Translations under genes and position numbers: made by a program
In this document: positions 1 to 10,989 of the stretch, piece by piece
Layout of the letters: every line of letters starts with the position of its first letter
Position numbering within the stretch: position 1 is the first letter of the stretch
Assembly: GCA_013076295.1 (NCBI GenBank)
Contig: RQOL01000478.1
Coordinates: 124,001-188,000 of the forward strand
Source of the DNA: Sanderia malayensis
Lineage: Eukaryota; Cnidaria; Scyphozoa; Semaeostomeae; Pelagiidae
Reading direction: 5' to 3'
Length of the DNA: 64,000 nucleotides
The notes under the pieces: generated by a model
Told to the model about the DNA's origin: nothing
What the model saw: only the letters and a program-made list of their open reading frames with translations
Database searches by the model: none

Positions 1-1900
1 GACCGACCCTTCAAATATGATGTAAACCATTTCAATGCGATCCCGTTAACACCAAGCCTGCTTTTGAGAATTTCAAGGAGTATATCTTGGTCCACAGTGT
101 CAAATGCAGCACTTAAATCTAATAAAAGAAGCAAAGTTGCGCAATTCTTGTCAAATGCTGCCGCAATACTGTCCATTGTGTTGAGGAGTAGTAATTCAGT
201 GGAGTGATTCTCTTTGTACCCAAATTGGCAGGGAGAGTCTAACTTGTTGTCAAAAATATGCTTCTCAAGGCGAGCAGCCACACATCTCTCAACTAGTTTG
301 CTTAGAAAAGGTAAGTTGGAAATTGGTCGGTAGTTCTTGCATAGGTCCGAGTCTATTGAATGGTTTAGTCCTTTGAGCAGTGGTGTAATGATTGCTGACT
401 TCAAGCCACTCATACATCCGTATTCTAATGAGAGATTAACAATCTCTATCCAAATTGGTAGAAAAGTTGTGATGTTGTCTGAAAGGCATTGCTTGTTCAG
501 GGGATCGTTTGGGGAAGACTTAATTTGAGTCGATTTAATGATTTGATTGAGTTCTTGGATTGTTGTAGGTTCAAAGTGAGACAAGCAGTTGGTTGTGGAT
601 GGGCACACATGCGAAGATTGGTCATAAGGACTTGGTAAGTTAAAAGACTTTCTTATTTCATTAATTTTGTCTTGGAAGTGCTTACTAAACGTATTTGCTA
701 ATGACAGGTTACTTTCTGCAGATTGTGGTTGAATACAAGAAATAGGCAAGGTAAGTGACTTTGATATTTCAAATGATGTCTTGGCTTTATTGTCAGAGTT
801 ATTAAATTTATCCTTGTAGTATTGTATTTTTTTAATTTTCGCTAGTTTAGTTGCATCAGATCTTAATTTCATAAATGTTTCCTTGCTCGAGGCTGTCTTC
901 ACTTTCCTATACACTTTTTTGGCTCGCCTCCTTAGTTTTCTAAGCTCGCAATATTCAGCATCAAACCAAGGCCCCTTTCTTACCTCTTTGATTGTTTTCT
1001 CTTTCACCGGTGCATGTGTTTCTAGAATTGTGCGAAGCACACCATTGTAATTTTCAACCATGGATTCAAAGTCACTTTCACAGTTAATATTCTTCAGGAT
1101 CTTGATACTGCTTATGACGTCAGATGAGAAGGTCTTTTTATCCAATCCTTTCATATTTCTGTACTTTATTGTTTTATATAGATGTTGATGGCAATTTAGT
1201 TTTAAAATGAAAGACACCAAGCTATGGTCACTCAAATGTAAGTCACAGACAAGTGTGTTTGACGTTGGCAATTCATTTGTACAGGTAGAACTAAGTCTAT
1301 TGTGTGACATCGGGTGAGTTGGACCTTGCACGTGTTGAGTTAGATTAATAGCTAATAAGTTGCAAAAATTCTTTGGTTAGTTTGTTATTGGTTACATCTA
1401 CTTGAATGTTAAAGTCGCCGGCTATTGCGTAAGCATGAGTGGAACTGGTTAGCATTTCCAAAAGCTCTGTAAACTCACTGATAAATGTTTGCGAGCATTC
1501 ATAGCCAAGTCGGTATAATACAACAAACAAAAGAGAATATTTTTCCTCACGACAGACTTGTCATGCAACATTCAAATGACTGGAATTCCTTAATAGGAAC
1601 TGATTTATGTCTCAAGCCAGCTTTGGTAAGAATGCAACTCGCCACCTATTGCTTTCACTCTATTTTGACGGGGTATATGAACAAGTGTATAATTATATAT
1701 CATTAAAATTGGCTGTAATTGCATCACCTTTTTTTGGAGCCAGGTTTCTGTTAAAAATATAATATCTGCATTAAATTTTGAACATGTTCATAAAAGAGCA
1801 ACCTTATTTTGCAGTGATCGGCAATTGAAAAGCAGACAGTTCAAGAATTCAATGTTTTGTCAGAAGCATGTTTAAATGATTTTCAGCGTCTTTTTTGCTT
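1..1900 (-). pseudogene. LINE pol: APE endonuclease plus N-terminal reverse transcriptase
   Basis: This is the enzyme of target-primed reverse transcription. The N-terminal endonuclease begins near 1,860 with residues like LLFNCRSLQNKV and a degenerate ETWL motif. It continues through AIAGDFN (about 1,410-1,430) and closes with the SDHSLV motif (about 1,225). These are the hallmark blocks of APE-type LINE endonucleases. The reverse transcriptase follows with KNYRPISNLPFLSKLVERC (about 285-340) and motif A, DLSAAFDTV (about 95-120), which holds the first catalytic aspartate. The YxDD box would lie beyond the window. Between 1,345 and 1,860 the frame is broken by several stops. From about 1,370 down to position 1 it appears intact. 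The element is therefore recent enough to keep a frame but not obviously functional. Confidence 0.8.
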
Positions 1901-1904
1901 TTAA

Positions 1905-2876
1905 AATTGTAGGACAATCTGGGGACTGGCTGCGTGTCTACAAAGAGTCTCTGCCAGGTTTGCTTTTTACAATTAATACAACACTTTCAGTGGAGGTGCA
2001 AGTTTCCTGTTTTTATGTCTTTTTGAGCACTTGCGCAAATATGATCTTGTAAGTGGCACTTTGCAATGTAGTGTCATATTGTTGACACTTATTGCATCGT
2101 TTGATATGAAATTGGTCATACACTTTACATGACTTCAAGCTATTAAACTTTATCATCGTTACTTATCATCCTGTCCCTAATTGTGATTGATACTCTAACA
2201 ATGCTTGAAATATATCAGGTTTGTTTTTTAGAGGCCTGACGGCAAAAATTTTGACATAATCATCTGTTTATCATGTACCGTGAATGGATTTAAAAACGAA
2301 TTCTGCTTTCCCATCAGGTGTTCAACCTCTTCATTTGCATATGATTTACTTAAACCAATGATGGAAACAACTGTTGTTTTTACTTTCAGAACATGTAATG
2401 GCATTTTTCTCAACAATAACTCCTGCTTCAATTTTTCACGAGCAGCTTCTGATTGGCAAACCAGAACAAATTACCTGTTTTTGTTTCAATGTTGAAGAAA
2501 TAGGGATTTCTTATCAAGAACAATATTTTCAGCGTCTTCAATATTCTGGCATCATCCTTGGGTATTCCAGTTTTTATTTATTATTATTTGGGATTCATTA
2601 TGCTTTGAAAATAATTTTGGACACGCCTTGTCATCTTTGCCAAGGATTTTCAGGCCTCGTCATAGGGTTTTCTTGTAGTTTTGAGTTTGTCGCAAGAATG
2701 TTTTTAAGTTCTGAAACTTCAGTTAGCACACCTTGAAGCTTCTGTTCTATCTGGCAGAGTCTACTATTGTCATTCTCCGTTTGTGAGACTTCAAAGAATG
2801 TGAGGCATGGATCACAGAGGAAGAAAATTTCTTTTTGTAGATGTGGCTTGTATATTTTCATTGTATGAGTGCCCAT
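1905..2876 (-). pseudogene. LINE ORF1-like (gag-type) region, degenerate
   Basis: Upstream of the endonuclease on the same strand are short open pieces. The first (2,876-2,631) has a CDPC pair followed by a heptad-like stretch (RLCQIEQKLQGVLTEVSELK) that could form a coiled coil. The second (2,431-2,228) contains alternating hydrophobic and charged segments. Around 1,960-2,110 are Cys/His pairs such as KCQQY and CINCK, resembling the zinc knuckles in CR1/L2 ORF1 nucleic-acid-binding proteins. Frames change several times, so this is a decayed ORF1. Position and composition support the call more than any single motif. Confidence 0.5.
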
Positions 2877-2880
2877 TTAT

Positions 2881-3929
2881 TTCTCCACATAGATTTTTGC
2901 ACAAAGCATGAAACTTTGTCTTACAAATCTACAAGTCGTAACTCTGGTCTCCGACTGCCATCTTGCAAGATTGCAGACCATCATCCGCTATGGAGAATTC
3001 ATCGTATTGTTCACCGTCTGTCTTCACCATCTACAAAACAACAGCAGAAAGAAGAAGAGAAAAATGGAAAATTATAGAATAACAATCATGGAAATAAAAA
3101 GGGTAAAAAAAAAAAATAAATAAAAAAAAAAATAAATAAAAGAAATTGGAACAAAAACAAAGAGTCTTGCTTGGTCTTGAACCGCTGGATCAGAAAACAA
3201 AAAAAGTTGCATCAGCGACACAAAAAAGAAACCTCTCTGCAACCACCAGACGAGTATTCATCCAATACTCTCGCCTCACAGCTAGGCCCTGGTGAGAAAA
3301 AACCAACAAAGTGTTATTTTCTGCCACAGTCAAAAGACAGAGTAGATGTTTTCTGTCATCTAGCTTCCCCACTCTTTATCCCTAGCTAGAGAAAGCAAAT
3401 TTTTCCTCTCCTACAACAGTAACCTTGTTTTTCTTATGATTAACAACCTGTACACAAAAACACGTCTGACCACTACTCTCAATTCAACTCAATTTTCCGA
3501 AATTTGACTTGTTTTGTTCCTCTCTCAATTTAGCCCCCCCTCTCTAATAAGCCCCCTCTTTAAAGTACTGAAAAACAATAAGCCCCCCGGGGGGCTTAAA
3601 AGAGAATTTACGGTAATTAAAAAAACGAGTGCACCAATTCCTGTCATTTGATCCTCACAAGTATCAACGAATTATTTGCTCCAGAATGTGTATGAAATGT
3701 GGTCTCAAAAAAAAGAGTTTCTATTGGTGGAAATATATAGGTTACGTTAAAGCGTTACCAGGTGATAGAAAAAAAAACAAGCTCAAAAATTTAGCTACCT
3801 TCTAAGGCTAATTCAAAAAAGATCCTTGTTAATCCATATTCAAAATCTGTAAAGGGAAATTACGTATTGCCTTTGATTCAGTGAAACATATTTTAACATT
3901 ACCTTTTATAGTTCCAATACTATTATTAA
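2881..3929. other. No gene seen; A-rich tract and short repeats
   Basis: This stretch contains no convincing coding region on either strand. An A-rich run with interspersed TAAATAAA lies at about 3,070-3,140. A C-rich palindromic repeat lies at 3,535-3,615 (separate entry). The remainder is ordinary AT-rich sequence, and I see nothing else in it. Confidence 0.6.
3535..3615. repeat. Short interspersed repeat with an 18-bp C/G palindrome
   Basis: AGCCCC-type blocks recur three times within 80 bases. The last forms a perfect 18-bp palindrome, AAGCCCCCCGGGGGGCTT, at 3,580-3,597. The block ends in AATTTACGGTA, which looks like the terminus of a MITE. No second copy of it is visible in this window, so the MITE reading is inference only. 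Confidence 0.4.
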
Positions 3930-4149
3930 AGCTATGTTCAACTCTTCAGCCATGTCTAATTCGAACTCTATGGGGGAATCCAAATTTGTTCGAATTATAA
4001 GGGTTTTCATGTAAATGCCATATTTTACCCCTAGTTACCCCCATATCTCCGTTTTAAGGCTAAAAACTATATTTTTATGACCATTGCTATGGACTAAAAG
4101 CATTTTAAAGAAGCAAAACAGTTTATTAATTATTATAATACATGGATTA

Positions 4150-4436
4150 CGTCACAACATGAAAAATTGTTTTACAAGCGTCCATTACTGCCTTTGTCAA
4201 AGTGCCCCAAAGTTTGTCATCTTTGAGCACACTCACAGCATATTTATCCGTTGGGTTTTCTGGTTGTCTTTTAGCTGCTAAAGCTTCTTTAATTACAGGT
4301 CTTCAACTCTTCATACACTTTGATGCACATGATAACCTTTGTCATGAGATGGAATGCTCCAATTTTTTCTAACAATAAACGGCAGCTCAGCATCGAAAGG
4401 AATTGAAATTTCGTTTATATTGGCTGTTGTTGCCAT
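4150..4436 (-). pseudogene. HIRAN-like domain fragment, frameshifted
   Basis: On the minus strand an ATG at 4,434-4,436 opens a frame. It reads IPFDAELPF, then DKGYHVHQ and VYEELKTCN, then a stop. In a shifted frame it continues with ALAAKRQPENPTDKYAVSVL and later LWGTLTKAVMDACK. The order GYHV, then RxPENPxDxYAV, then a hydrophobic strand resembles HIRAN domains. HIRAN is a small DNA-end-binding fold, and repetitive stand-alone copies are seen in invertebrate genomes. At least one frameshift separates the halves. The fragment lies inside a region whose right edge looks like a pogo/Tigger transposon end, so it may be transposon cargo. Confidence 0.35.
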
Positions 4437-4724
4437 TTTGCATTCTCTTCCGGTTCTCATCACTGATCTCAAAATGTTCATGTGATCAGTTTATATGACG
4501 CTTACTGCGCATGTCTACATTGCAATGAATATCGGTCTATTTTTAAACACAGTCTATTATCCTTGCAAATTCCCTTTAAACTGTGTCCTAAAAATCACTG
4601 TCTGGCATCCCGTACTAAGCCCAAGTAAGCTAATTTTCGTCAATTTGCCAGAGACAAGAGCAGAAAAAGAAGTTCTGTCATCAGGTAATTAACTGATATT
4701 AATACAAAGTTCGAGTTACAGAGG

Positions 4725-4888
4725 CTTTTTCTTTGAGGGAACAAAAATAAATGGTCGAATTACAGAAAGTTCGAATTATAGAGGTTTTTTATAAGGGTTG
4801 TTAGGAATTTGTCAAGGGACCACAGAATTTGGTTCCAATTTGCGAAAGTTCAGATTACAGGAGTTCGAATTAAACAGGGTTGACTGTA
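4725..4888 (-). repeat. pogo/Tigger-like transposon terminus
   Basis: This stretch repeats short GTTCGAATTA or TTCGAATTACAG modules and ends in GGGTTGACTGTATA. Its complement, TATACAGTCAACCC, resembles pogo/Tigger terminal inverted repeats with a TA target. Related modules (TAATTCGAACT, TTCGAATTATAAGG) occur at about 3,955-4,010 and may be the other end, which would make a roughly 950-bp non-autonomous element. The left terminus is too degraded to define. Confidence 0.4.
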
Positions 4889-4950
4889 TATTTCCATTCA
4901 ACTTTAGAATGGCTAACTCTCAGAAGAGCCCATAGAAAAGGGTACCTGGA

Positions 4951-5612
4951 GTTGGCTATTTTAATCATTTCCCTAAAAACTTCCTAAAGCCTTATGGACA
5001 AGCAGAAGCCTTTCCTGAGAAATCCATTGGACTGCATCGCCTAATGCCCGAATGATGTGAGTGGCTTCGCCATTCGGAAGTGGCTATGTTGGAGCTATCT
5101 TCTACAATCACAGACAATATGCACATTAGCGGGGAAGTATCAGAGATATTTGAAGACGGAAACATCAATAGCATCCAGGAGGATATGCAAGAAAGAATAA
5201 AATTGTTAAAGAAACATGGAAAGGAGAGTGAAAAAAGCTGCAAAAGCATTTGCCAAAAATGTTTTCATTGAGTACACGGAGTACACGGAGTTGGCTATTT
5301 TAATTGTTTCCCTGAAAACTTCCTAAAGCCTTATGGAAAAGCAGAAGCCTTTCCTGAGAAATCCAATGGACTGCGTCACCTAATGCCAGAAGGATGTGAG
5401 TGGCTTCGCCATTCAGAAGTAGCTATGTTAGAGCTATCTTCTACAATCGCAGACAATATGCACATTAGCGGGGAAGTATCAGAGATATTTGAAGACGGAA
5501 ACATCAATAGCATCCAGAGGATATGCAAGAAAGAATAAAATTCTTAAAGAAACATGGAAAGGAGAGTGAAAAAAAGCTGCAAAAGCATTTGGCAAGAATG
5601 TTTTCATTGATC
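4951..5612. repeat. 339-bp tandem duplication carrying an rDNA junction
   Basis: Two direct copies (4,951-5,289 and 5,290-5,612) differ by only scattered substitutions and small indels. Each begins GTTGGCTATTTTAAT and ends with about 30 bases matching 18S rRNA (GCAAAAGCATTTGCCAA and neighbours). The second copy continues into the longer 18S remnant, while the first stops after TTTTCATTGA. The non-rDNA part of each copy has an open stretch (EVAMLELSSTI, SGEVSEIFEDGNINSIQ) of unknown origin. The duplication therefore happened after this sequence had become joined to the 18S fragment. Confidence 0.8.
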
Positions 5613-6177
5613 AAGATTGAGAGTTAGAGGCTGAAAGACGATCAGATAGCATCCTAGCTCTAACCATGAACGATGCCGACTAGGGATCAGCGGGCATTGT
5701 TTTATGACCCTGTTGGCAGCTTATGGGAAGCCAAGTTTTTGGGTTCGGGGGAAGTATGGTTGCAAAGCTGAAACTTAAAGGAATTGACAGAAGGGCACCA
5801 CCAGGAGTGGAGCATGCGGCTTAATTTGACTCAACACAGGAAAACTCACCATGTCCAGACGTAGTAAGGATTGACAGATTGGGAGCTCTTGCTTAACTCT
5901 ATCGGTGGTGGTGCATGGCCGTTCTTAGTTGGTGGAGGGATTTGACTTGTTAATTTATTTGAGAACGAGACGTTATCCTGCTAAATAGTCTCAAAAATCT
6001 CGCTTTGTGCCTGACTTCTTAGAGGGATTGTTGGTTTGCACTGACGATGGCAGCAAATCTTAACCTTAGCCGATAGGGGTGGGTAATCTTCTCAAAGATT
6101 GTCGTTATGGGTATAGATCATTGCAATTATTGACCATGAACAAGGAATTCCTAGTGAGCGGGAGTCATCAGCTCGCA

Positions 6178-6208
<31 letters not shown>

Positions 6209-6327
6209 GCCGTCGCTACTACCAATTGAATGGTATAGCAAAACTTTCGGATTGGTGCCACCTCGACCTGCAACAGTTGAAGCAGAAAACTGAGAAGTTT
6301 TTCAAGTTCAATCATTTAGAGGAAGTG

Positions 6328-6360
<33 letters not shown>

Positions 6361-6374
6361 TGGAAGGATCATTA
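5579..6374 (+). rRNA. 18S rRNA, 3' portion, degenerate (pseudogene)
   Basis: This is the 3' part of a small-subunit rRNA gene. Landmarks in order: GCATTTGGCAAGAATGTTTT, CGATGCCGACTAGGGATCAG, AATTTGACTCAACACAGG, TTGTACACACCGGCCGTCGC, and the end GTAGGTGAACCTG...GGATCATTA. Many changes hit normally invariant positions, for example ACACCGGCCGTC instead of ACACCGCCCGTC in the decoding region, and several helices have lost pairing. The 5' part of the gene is absent and unrelated duplicated sequence abuts at 5,579. A functional rRNA is very unlikely. Confidence 0.9.
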
Positions 6375-6597
6375 CAGAGACTTGTGTTGGGAGTTGTGTT
6401 GACATTAACTGTGAACTTGCACCAATTCATGTGAGGTGGCTGCTGCTTGACAGTTTTGAAACGTCACAGCTACGATAGTGCTGCGTGTCTTGAAATTCAG
6501 TGTGTGCGACCCTGCTGGCTGTCTCTCCGAATAGCAGGGCCGTGAAAAACGCCTTTGAACTGCATCACCTTCGGATCAGCCACTTTGATTGACACTT
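6375..6597 (+). other. rDNA internal spacer lacking a 5.8S gene
   Basis: The stretch between the 18S end (GGATCATTA) and the 28S start (TTTGACCTCAAATCAGG) is only about 220 bases. It should contain ITS1, 5.8S and ITS2. I see none of the conserved 5.8S blocks, such as the region that pairs with the 28S 5' end or the GAATTGCAGAA core. The simplest reading is a deletion that joined ITS1 to ITS2. Confidence 0.7.
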
Positions 6598-6738
6598 TGA
6601 CCTCAAATCAGGCAAGACTACTCACTGATTTTAAGCATATTAATAAGAGGAGGAAAAGAAACTAACAAGGATTCCCTCAGTAACGGTGAGTAAAGTGGGA
6701 TGAACTCAAGCTTAAAATCTCTGTTGCTTGCAACAGCA
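6598..6738 (+). rRNA. 28S rRNA, 5' block, interrupted by a gypsy element
   Basis: The start of the large-subunit rRNA is clear: GACCTCAAATCAGGCAAGAC, TAAGCATATTAATAAGAGGA, GGAAAAGAAACTAACAAGGA and GGGATGAACTCAAGCTTAAA. The alignable sequence stops at CAACAGCA, where the LTR of a Ty3/gypsy element begins. It resumes with AATTGTAGTGTCGAGAAGCG at 12,855. Substitutions such as AAGAGGAGG for AAGCGGAGG show it is a pseudogene copy. Confidence 0.9.
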
Positions 6739-7250
6739 TGTTGCAAAAGAACAAAGCAACGACGCTTGCAACCATAGCAGCAATTAACTATAGTAACAGT
6801 TGACTTTTGATTTTTATGTATTCCTAATTTCGTAATCTTTTTTAGCTGAACTTTGATTTTCTATTTCGCAATTTTTAACTTATCAGTGACTTGCCTTATT
6901 TTGATTGGTAGAACTTAATCTTCAAACAATTTTATTCCTTTTTTGGTAATTGTAGACACATATCACAAGTATCGGTATTTAAACTTCTTCTCATTAATTT
7001 TTAGTTAGTTGAATTTGGAATTGAACTTGTAGTTGAACGTGCAGTTGAATTTTTAGTTGGTTGTTGTTGAGTGACCACGTCATGAGTATCGATTGAATTT
7101 GAATTAAAGATTGACGAAAAAGAAACCGAAGCACCAAAGACTCTTCCGTCAAGAAAGCAACTGTGAGTTTGTTGTATGTTAATAATTTGTTTGTGTTGCT
7201 CCTTCGTTCGTTGAACCCACTTGTAAAACCCCTTTCTAAGTGGTTTTACA
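6739..7250 (+). repeat. 5' LTR of the gypsy element
   Basis: This 512-bp LTR begins TG and ends CA. It differs from the 3' LTR by scattered substitutions, for example GACGCTTGCAACC here against AGAAGCTTGCATCC there. A TATTTAAAC sequence near 6,976 is a possible TATA box of the retroelement promoter. Confidence 0.92.
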
Positions 7251-7455
7251 TTGGTGGCCAGTGTGGGTCATCTCCAATAAGAAATATAACTGTTCATAAA
7301 TTTTTTGCTGTTGATACAATTCAAAAGAACATTGAATTTTGCTGCTATTGGTATTATATTAAAGTATTTAACGTATTCTCTACTTGGGGAATCATCTTCA
7401 CCACGTCGAGCCAGCTAGTGTTTCATTTCTTGCCTTACTTTGTCACCTTATTGCC

Positions 7456-8690
7456 ATGCAAACCTGGTTTAATAATATTGAAAGTCACTTGACCGCAATG
7501 CAAGCTGCCATCGACTGGCAACCCTCTGCTCCGACCGGGTTATTTTAGTTGCGCCAATTTCAAGGCCTTCCAAACGAAAATGTTAATGACTGGTTGTCAT
7601 GTTTCGAAGCACTATCCCGTTTTAATAATTGGACGGAAAGAAAACGATTCAGTGCCCTCATTCTTTCATTAGAAGGTGTCGCTAAAGCATGGTATGATTA
7701 GTGTTGCATCATTTGAAGATCTTTCCACATCACTGAAAACGAGATTTGGCCCGCCAACCTTAGAATTTTTGTTTAGACAAGAACTGTATTCTCGAAAACA
7801 ACGTCAGAACGAGCCACTTTCTGTTTATACAGAAGATATAAGTCACAAGGGACAACGAATTGGTTTGTCAGACAAGGAGGAAATGAACATTTTTATAAGT
7901 GGCCTTTCCCAAGAGTTGAAAAACCATGTTGTTCTAAACCAACCTGAAACCTTTGCTCAAGCTGAAAATTTTGCCCGCCTTATGGAGGCCGTTTCGCAAT
8001 CCAAGAAAAGCCCACCAACCGCCATCCAAGAACAACGCATTAAAGAGCTTGAAAGCCAGGTTAACCTTCTTGTTTCTTTTCCTGCCCAAAAGAAATCTGT
8101 CTCACAGCCTGTTCAAGCTTGTCAGTATCTAATCTGCACGCTCCAATTTCTCAAGTTTCTGATCCGGCATTACAGCCTCAAATTTCGGGGAAGTCTGACG
8201 CCCTCCAAAGTTATTTACTTGCCCAGCAACACGACCAGCATGACGTCAGTGAGACAATAGCAGCCAACGTCATTGCTGCAATAAATGCAAATTTCGCTAA
8301 TCCGCAAAAGCAAGGATTTCGCAACGCTGGCAAGCTGTGGCAACCACGTGGAAACTACGGGGGTCCCTGAGGACCCAACCTTCGCACAACTGATGGGCAA
8401 CCTATTTGTAATAAATGTCGCTGAGTAGGTCATGTAGCAAGAAATTGTCAAAAATCATTGGCCCAATAAAATAATTTTGGCCCACCACCTTCTCAGTCTC
8501 ATCCATTTGGTTCGCAATTGCAATTTCGACCACAATCCCAGTTTCGACAGCGTCTCCGTTTGAACCACAGCAAGAATTTCAACCCCGACCACAGATTAAA
8601 AGTTATTCAGAGCCGGATGATTTAAACGAAAGCGGGTTTCAGCACGTTGGGGACAACACTGTAGACCCAATTCCAAAGTGAACACAAATT
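7456..8690 (+). pseudogene. gypsy gag, with stops
   Basis: The likely start is the ATG at 7,456 (MQTWFNNIESHLTAMQAAI). A stop interrupts the frame soon after. The capsid part resumes in another frame with NDWLSCFEALSRFN and LEGVAKAWYD, a typical Ty3/gypsy capsid signature. It continues through the 7,676-8,260 open stretch (TRFGPPTLEFLFRQELYSRK, NHVVLNQPETFAQAENFARL). A CCHC zinc knuckle is recognisable at about 8,402-8,450 (CNKC, VGHVARNC), but a TGA stop falls inside it. The protein would package the element's RNA into particles. This copy cannot make a complete product. Confidence 0.85.
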
Positions 8691-9011
8691 GATTTGAATT
8701 TATTATGCAACGAGCAGAGACATTTTTCTGCGCAAACTGATTTCGAAAATTTCTACCCGGAAGCAACAGTGCAACGCAATTGCCCAACTATTCCTTGCAT
8801 TAACGGGAATGACGTAATGGAGTCAAGAGAATCCCCCTGCAGTTTTCTGATCTGGGGAAATGTGATGAAGCAGCCGACAAAAATTCTAGTTGATACAGGT
8901 GCTGCCGTGACTGTAATCAGTGAAAAATATTACACCAACGTCTTACGGCCTTGTTTTGCCATTCATGCCAATTGTGACCTTAAAGCGTCAAAACTGCAAA
9001 TGGAACTATAA
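8691..9011 (+). pseudogene. gypsy aspartic protease region
   Basis: The open stretch from 8,694 contains PTKILVDTGAAVTVISEKYY, the D-T-G/A active-site loop of a retroviral-type aspartic protease. It lies between gag and reverse transcriptase, as expected. The frame ends at 9,011, before the second half of the protease fold is complete. Related sequence seems to continue in another frame (TFPIKIGDSEHLCQASIVPD). Confidence 0.8.
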
Positions 9012-9123
9012 TCCCAATAAAAAGCTCAATAACATTTCCAATCAAGATTGGTGATTCCGAACATTTATGTCAGGCGTCAATTGTTCCTGATTTAACTTAC
9101 AACGTTGAGATTTATTACACAAT

Positions 9124-10806
9124 ATGCATGCAGTTATTGACGTCAATCCATCCGTTAGTCAATCCGTTACTTTTTCGAATAATAATGTAGTTGATTTTGC
9201 CAGTAAAGACGTTCCACCATTAGTCACAGATGTAGCAGTTGCAAATACGACAGTGATAGATGCCCACAGCAAAGTGATCCTCCCTGCTTGTCTGACAAGT
9301 TTCCCAGCAATTCCGGTGACCGGTCTTATTGAAGCAACACCTAAACTTAATGACCAATATCATATTCTCGCTGCTGTATCTTTATCTTCGTCTGAACTAA
9401 GTGTCTCGTTACGATTATTGAACCCAACCAACGATTCAATAATTCTTTATCAAGGAACTGTTGTTGCAAAATTTTCCGAAAATAAAATTGATGACGTAAT
9501 TATGCCTTTAGACTCCAACCAATCAAAAGCCTCTTGCCCGTGCACCAAAAACAATGACCTTCTCGCATCATTTAAATCGTTGCCCAGTCCATCTATTTCT
9601 ACTGATCAGAACCAAGAGCTTGCTGAATTCCTGCGTCAATATGAAGATGTTTTTGCTGCGACTAGTCTTGACCTGGGTCATACGACTGTAATTAAGCATA
9701 AAATTGACACTGGAGATGCCAGGCCCATAAAGCAAGGATAGTTATCCTCTCCCAGGGATTGATGATGCTCTAGATTCTCTTGCGGGATCCAAATATTTTA
9801 CAACTTTAGATTTACAGTCGGGTTGCCATCAGGTTGCTATGCATCCACATTCTAAAGACAAAACAGCTTTTATTTCTCATGCCGGGTTGTAGGAGTATAA
9901 TGTAGTGAGTTTTCTCTTAGCCAACGCACCTCAGAGTTTTCCACGATTGTTTTGTGTTTTGCATGGACTTGACTGGAAAATCTGCTTGATTTATATTGAT
10001 GATATGATCGTGTTTTCATCCACTTTTGAACAACACCTCACTCGACTTGGCCTTGTATTTGATCGCCTTCGTGCAGCGATTCGGTTTCGTTGTTTCGTCT
10101 GAAGGACTCCTACCTGACCCGGATGAACTTGAAGCAGTGAAGTCGTGTCCAACACCGACATCCGTAAAATCCATCCGTATTTTCCTCGGCCTCTGCAATT
10201 ATTACCGTTGTTTCATCTAAAATTTTGCTATGATTTTATCGCCTCTCAACCGTTTAACACATAAAGATGTTGCCTTCGAATGTTCTCCCGCGTTTCAAAA
10301 ATTAAAACATCGTTTATGCTCTCCGCCTATACTCACATACCCCGATTTCACTCAGCCATTTCATTTGTACACCGATGCCAGCCAGTTTGCCCTAGGCTAT
10401 ATTTTAGGACACAAAATTGATGGTCGTGAATTCGTTGTCGCATATGGCGGTCGTTAACTAAATCAAGCAGAAAAGAATTACAGCACCACCGAACTTGAAG
10501 CACTAGCTGTTGTCGTCGGTGTTCGACGCTACCAACCCTATCTGTCCATGAGTAAATTTTATGTGCACACGGATCACAGTAGTTTGTCTTGGCTTATGCG
10601 CATCAAGGATCCTGCTGGTCGCCTCGCTTGTTGGTCTTTACAACTACAACAATACAACTTCGAAATTATTCATTGTGCGGGTACGGCCAATGCCAAGGCA
10701 GATGCCCCTTCGCACCGCACGTATTCCCTCACTGCACTTACTTCTGATGTTATTCATCCACATTCATTGCCGCTTACAGTTGTTAGTCAGTCTTGTCCTT
10801 CAATAG
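9124..10806 (+). pseudogene. gypsy reverse transcriptase and RNase H, broken
   Basis: The spacer domain before the RT is open from 9,124 to 9,741, ending TVIKHKIDTGDARPIKQG, the usual entry to a gypsy RT. A deletion or stop follows. RT motifs then appear in shifting frames: YFTTLDLQSGCHQVAM (motif A aspartate), KTAFISHAG, and YIDDMIVFS (about 9,991-10,017), the catalytic YxDD box. Downstream are the connection (PTSVKSIRIFLGLCNYYR) and RNase H blocks: LYTDASQFALG (about 10,369), the motif around TELEALAVV, and VHTDHSSLSWL (10,560). At least four stops or frameshifts make it inactive. Confidence 0.9.
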
Positions 10807-10989
10807 AACAACTTTGTCAGTTTCAGCGTGAAGACAATAACCTTTATGATATCATTCGCTATCTTGAATCTAAAGAATTGCCCTCTAATGATTTAAAAGA
10901 TCGTTCTATTTTATTAAACATTGATTTATATTTGATAAATGAAAACTGTATACTCTGTCACCCATGGACCCCTGGTGGTCGTCGTGTTA

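Larger units (their letters stand above)
1..2880 (-). mobile_element. CR1/L2-like non-LTR retrotransposon (LINE), cut by the window edge
   Basis: Read on the minus strand, this stretch carries the standard order of a CR1/L2-type LINE. An ORF1-like region with cysteine/histidine pairs comes first, then an APE-type endonuclease, then the start of a reverse transcriptase. The 3' end lies beyond position 1. ORF1 and the N-terminal endonuclease are broken by stops and frame changes. The downstream reading frame from about 1,370 to position 1 looked open wherever I translated it. Family assignment rests on the motifs described in the two following entries. CR1, L2 and Jockey-like clades cannot be told apart by eye. 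Confidence 0.85.

Noticed and set aside
6079..6351. 90-residue frame MGNLLKDCRYGYRSL...
   Set aside because: It is the 3' end of 18S rRNA read as protein.
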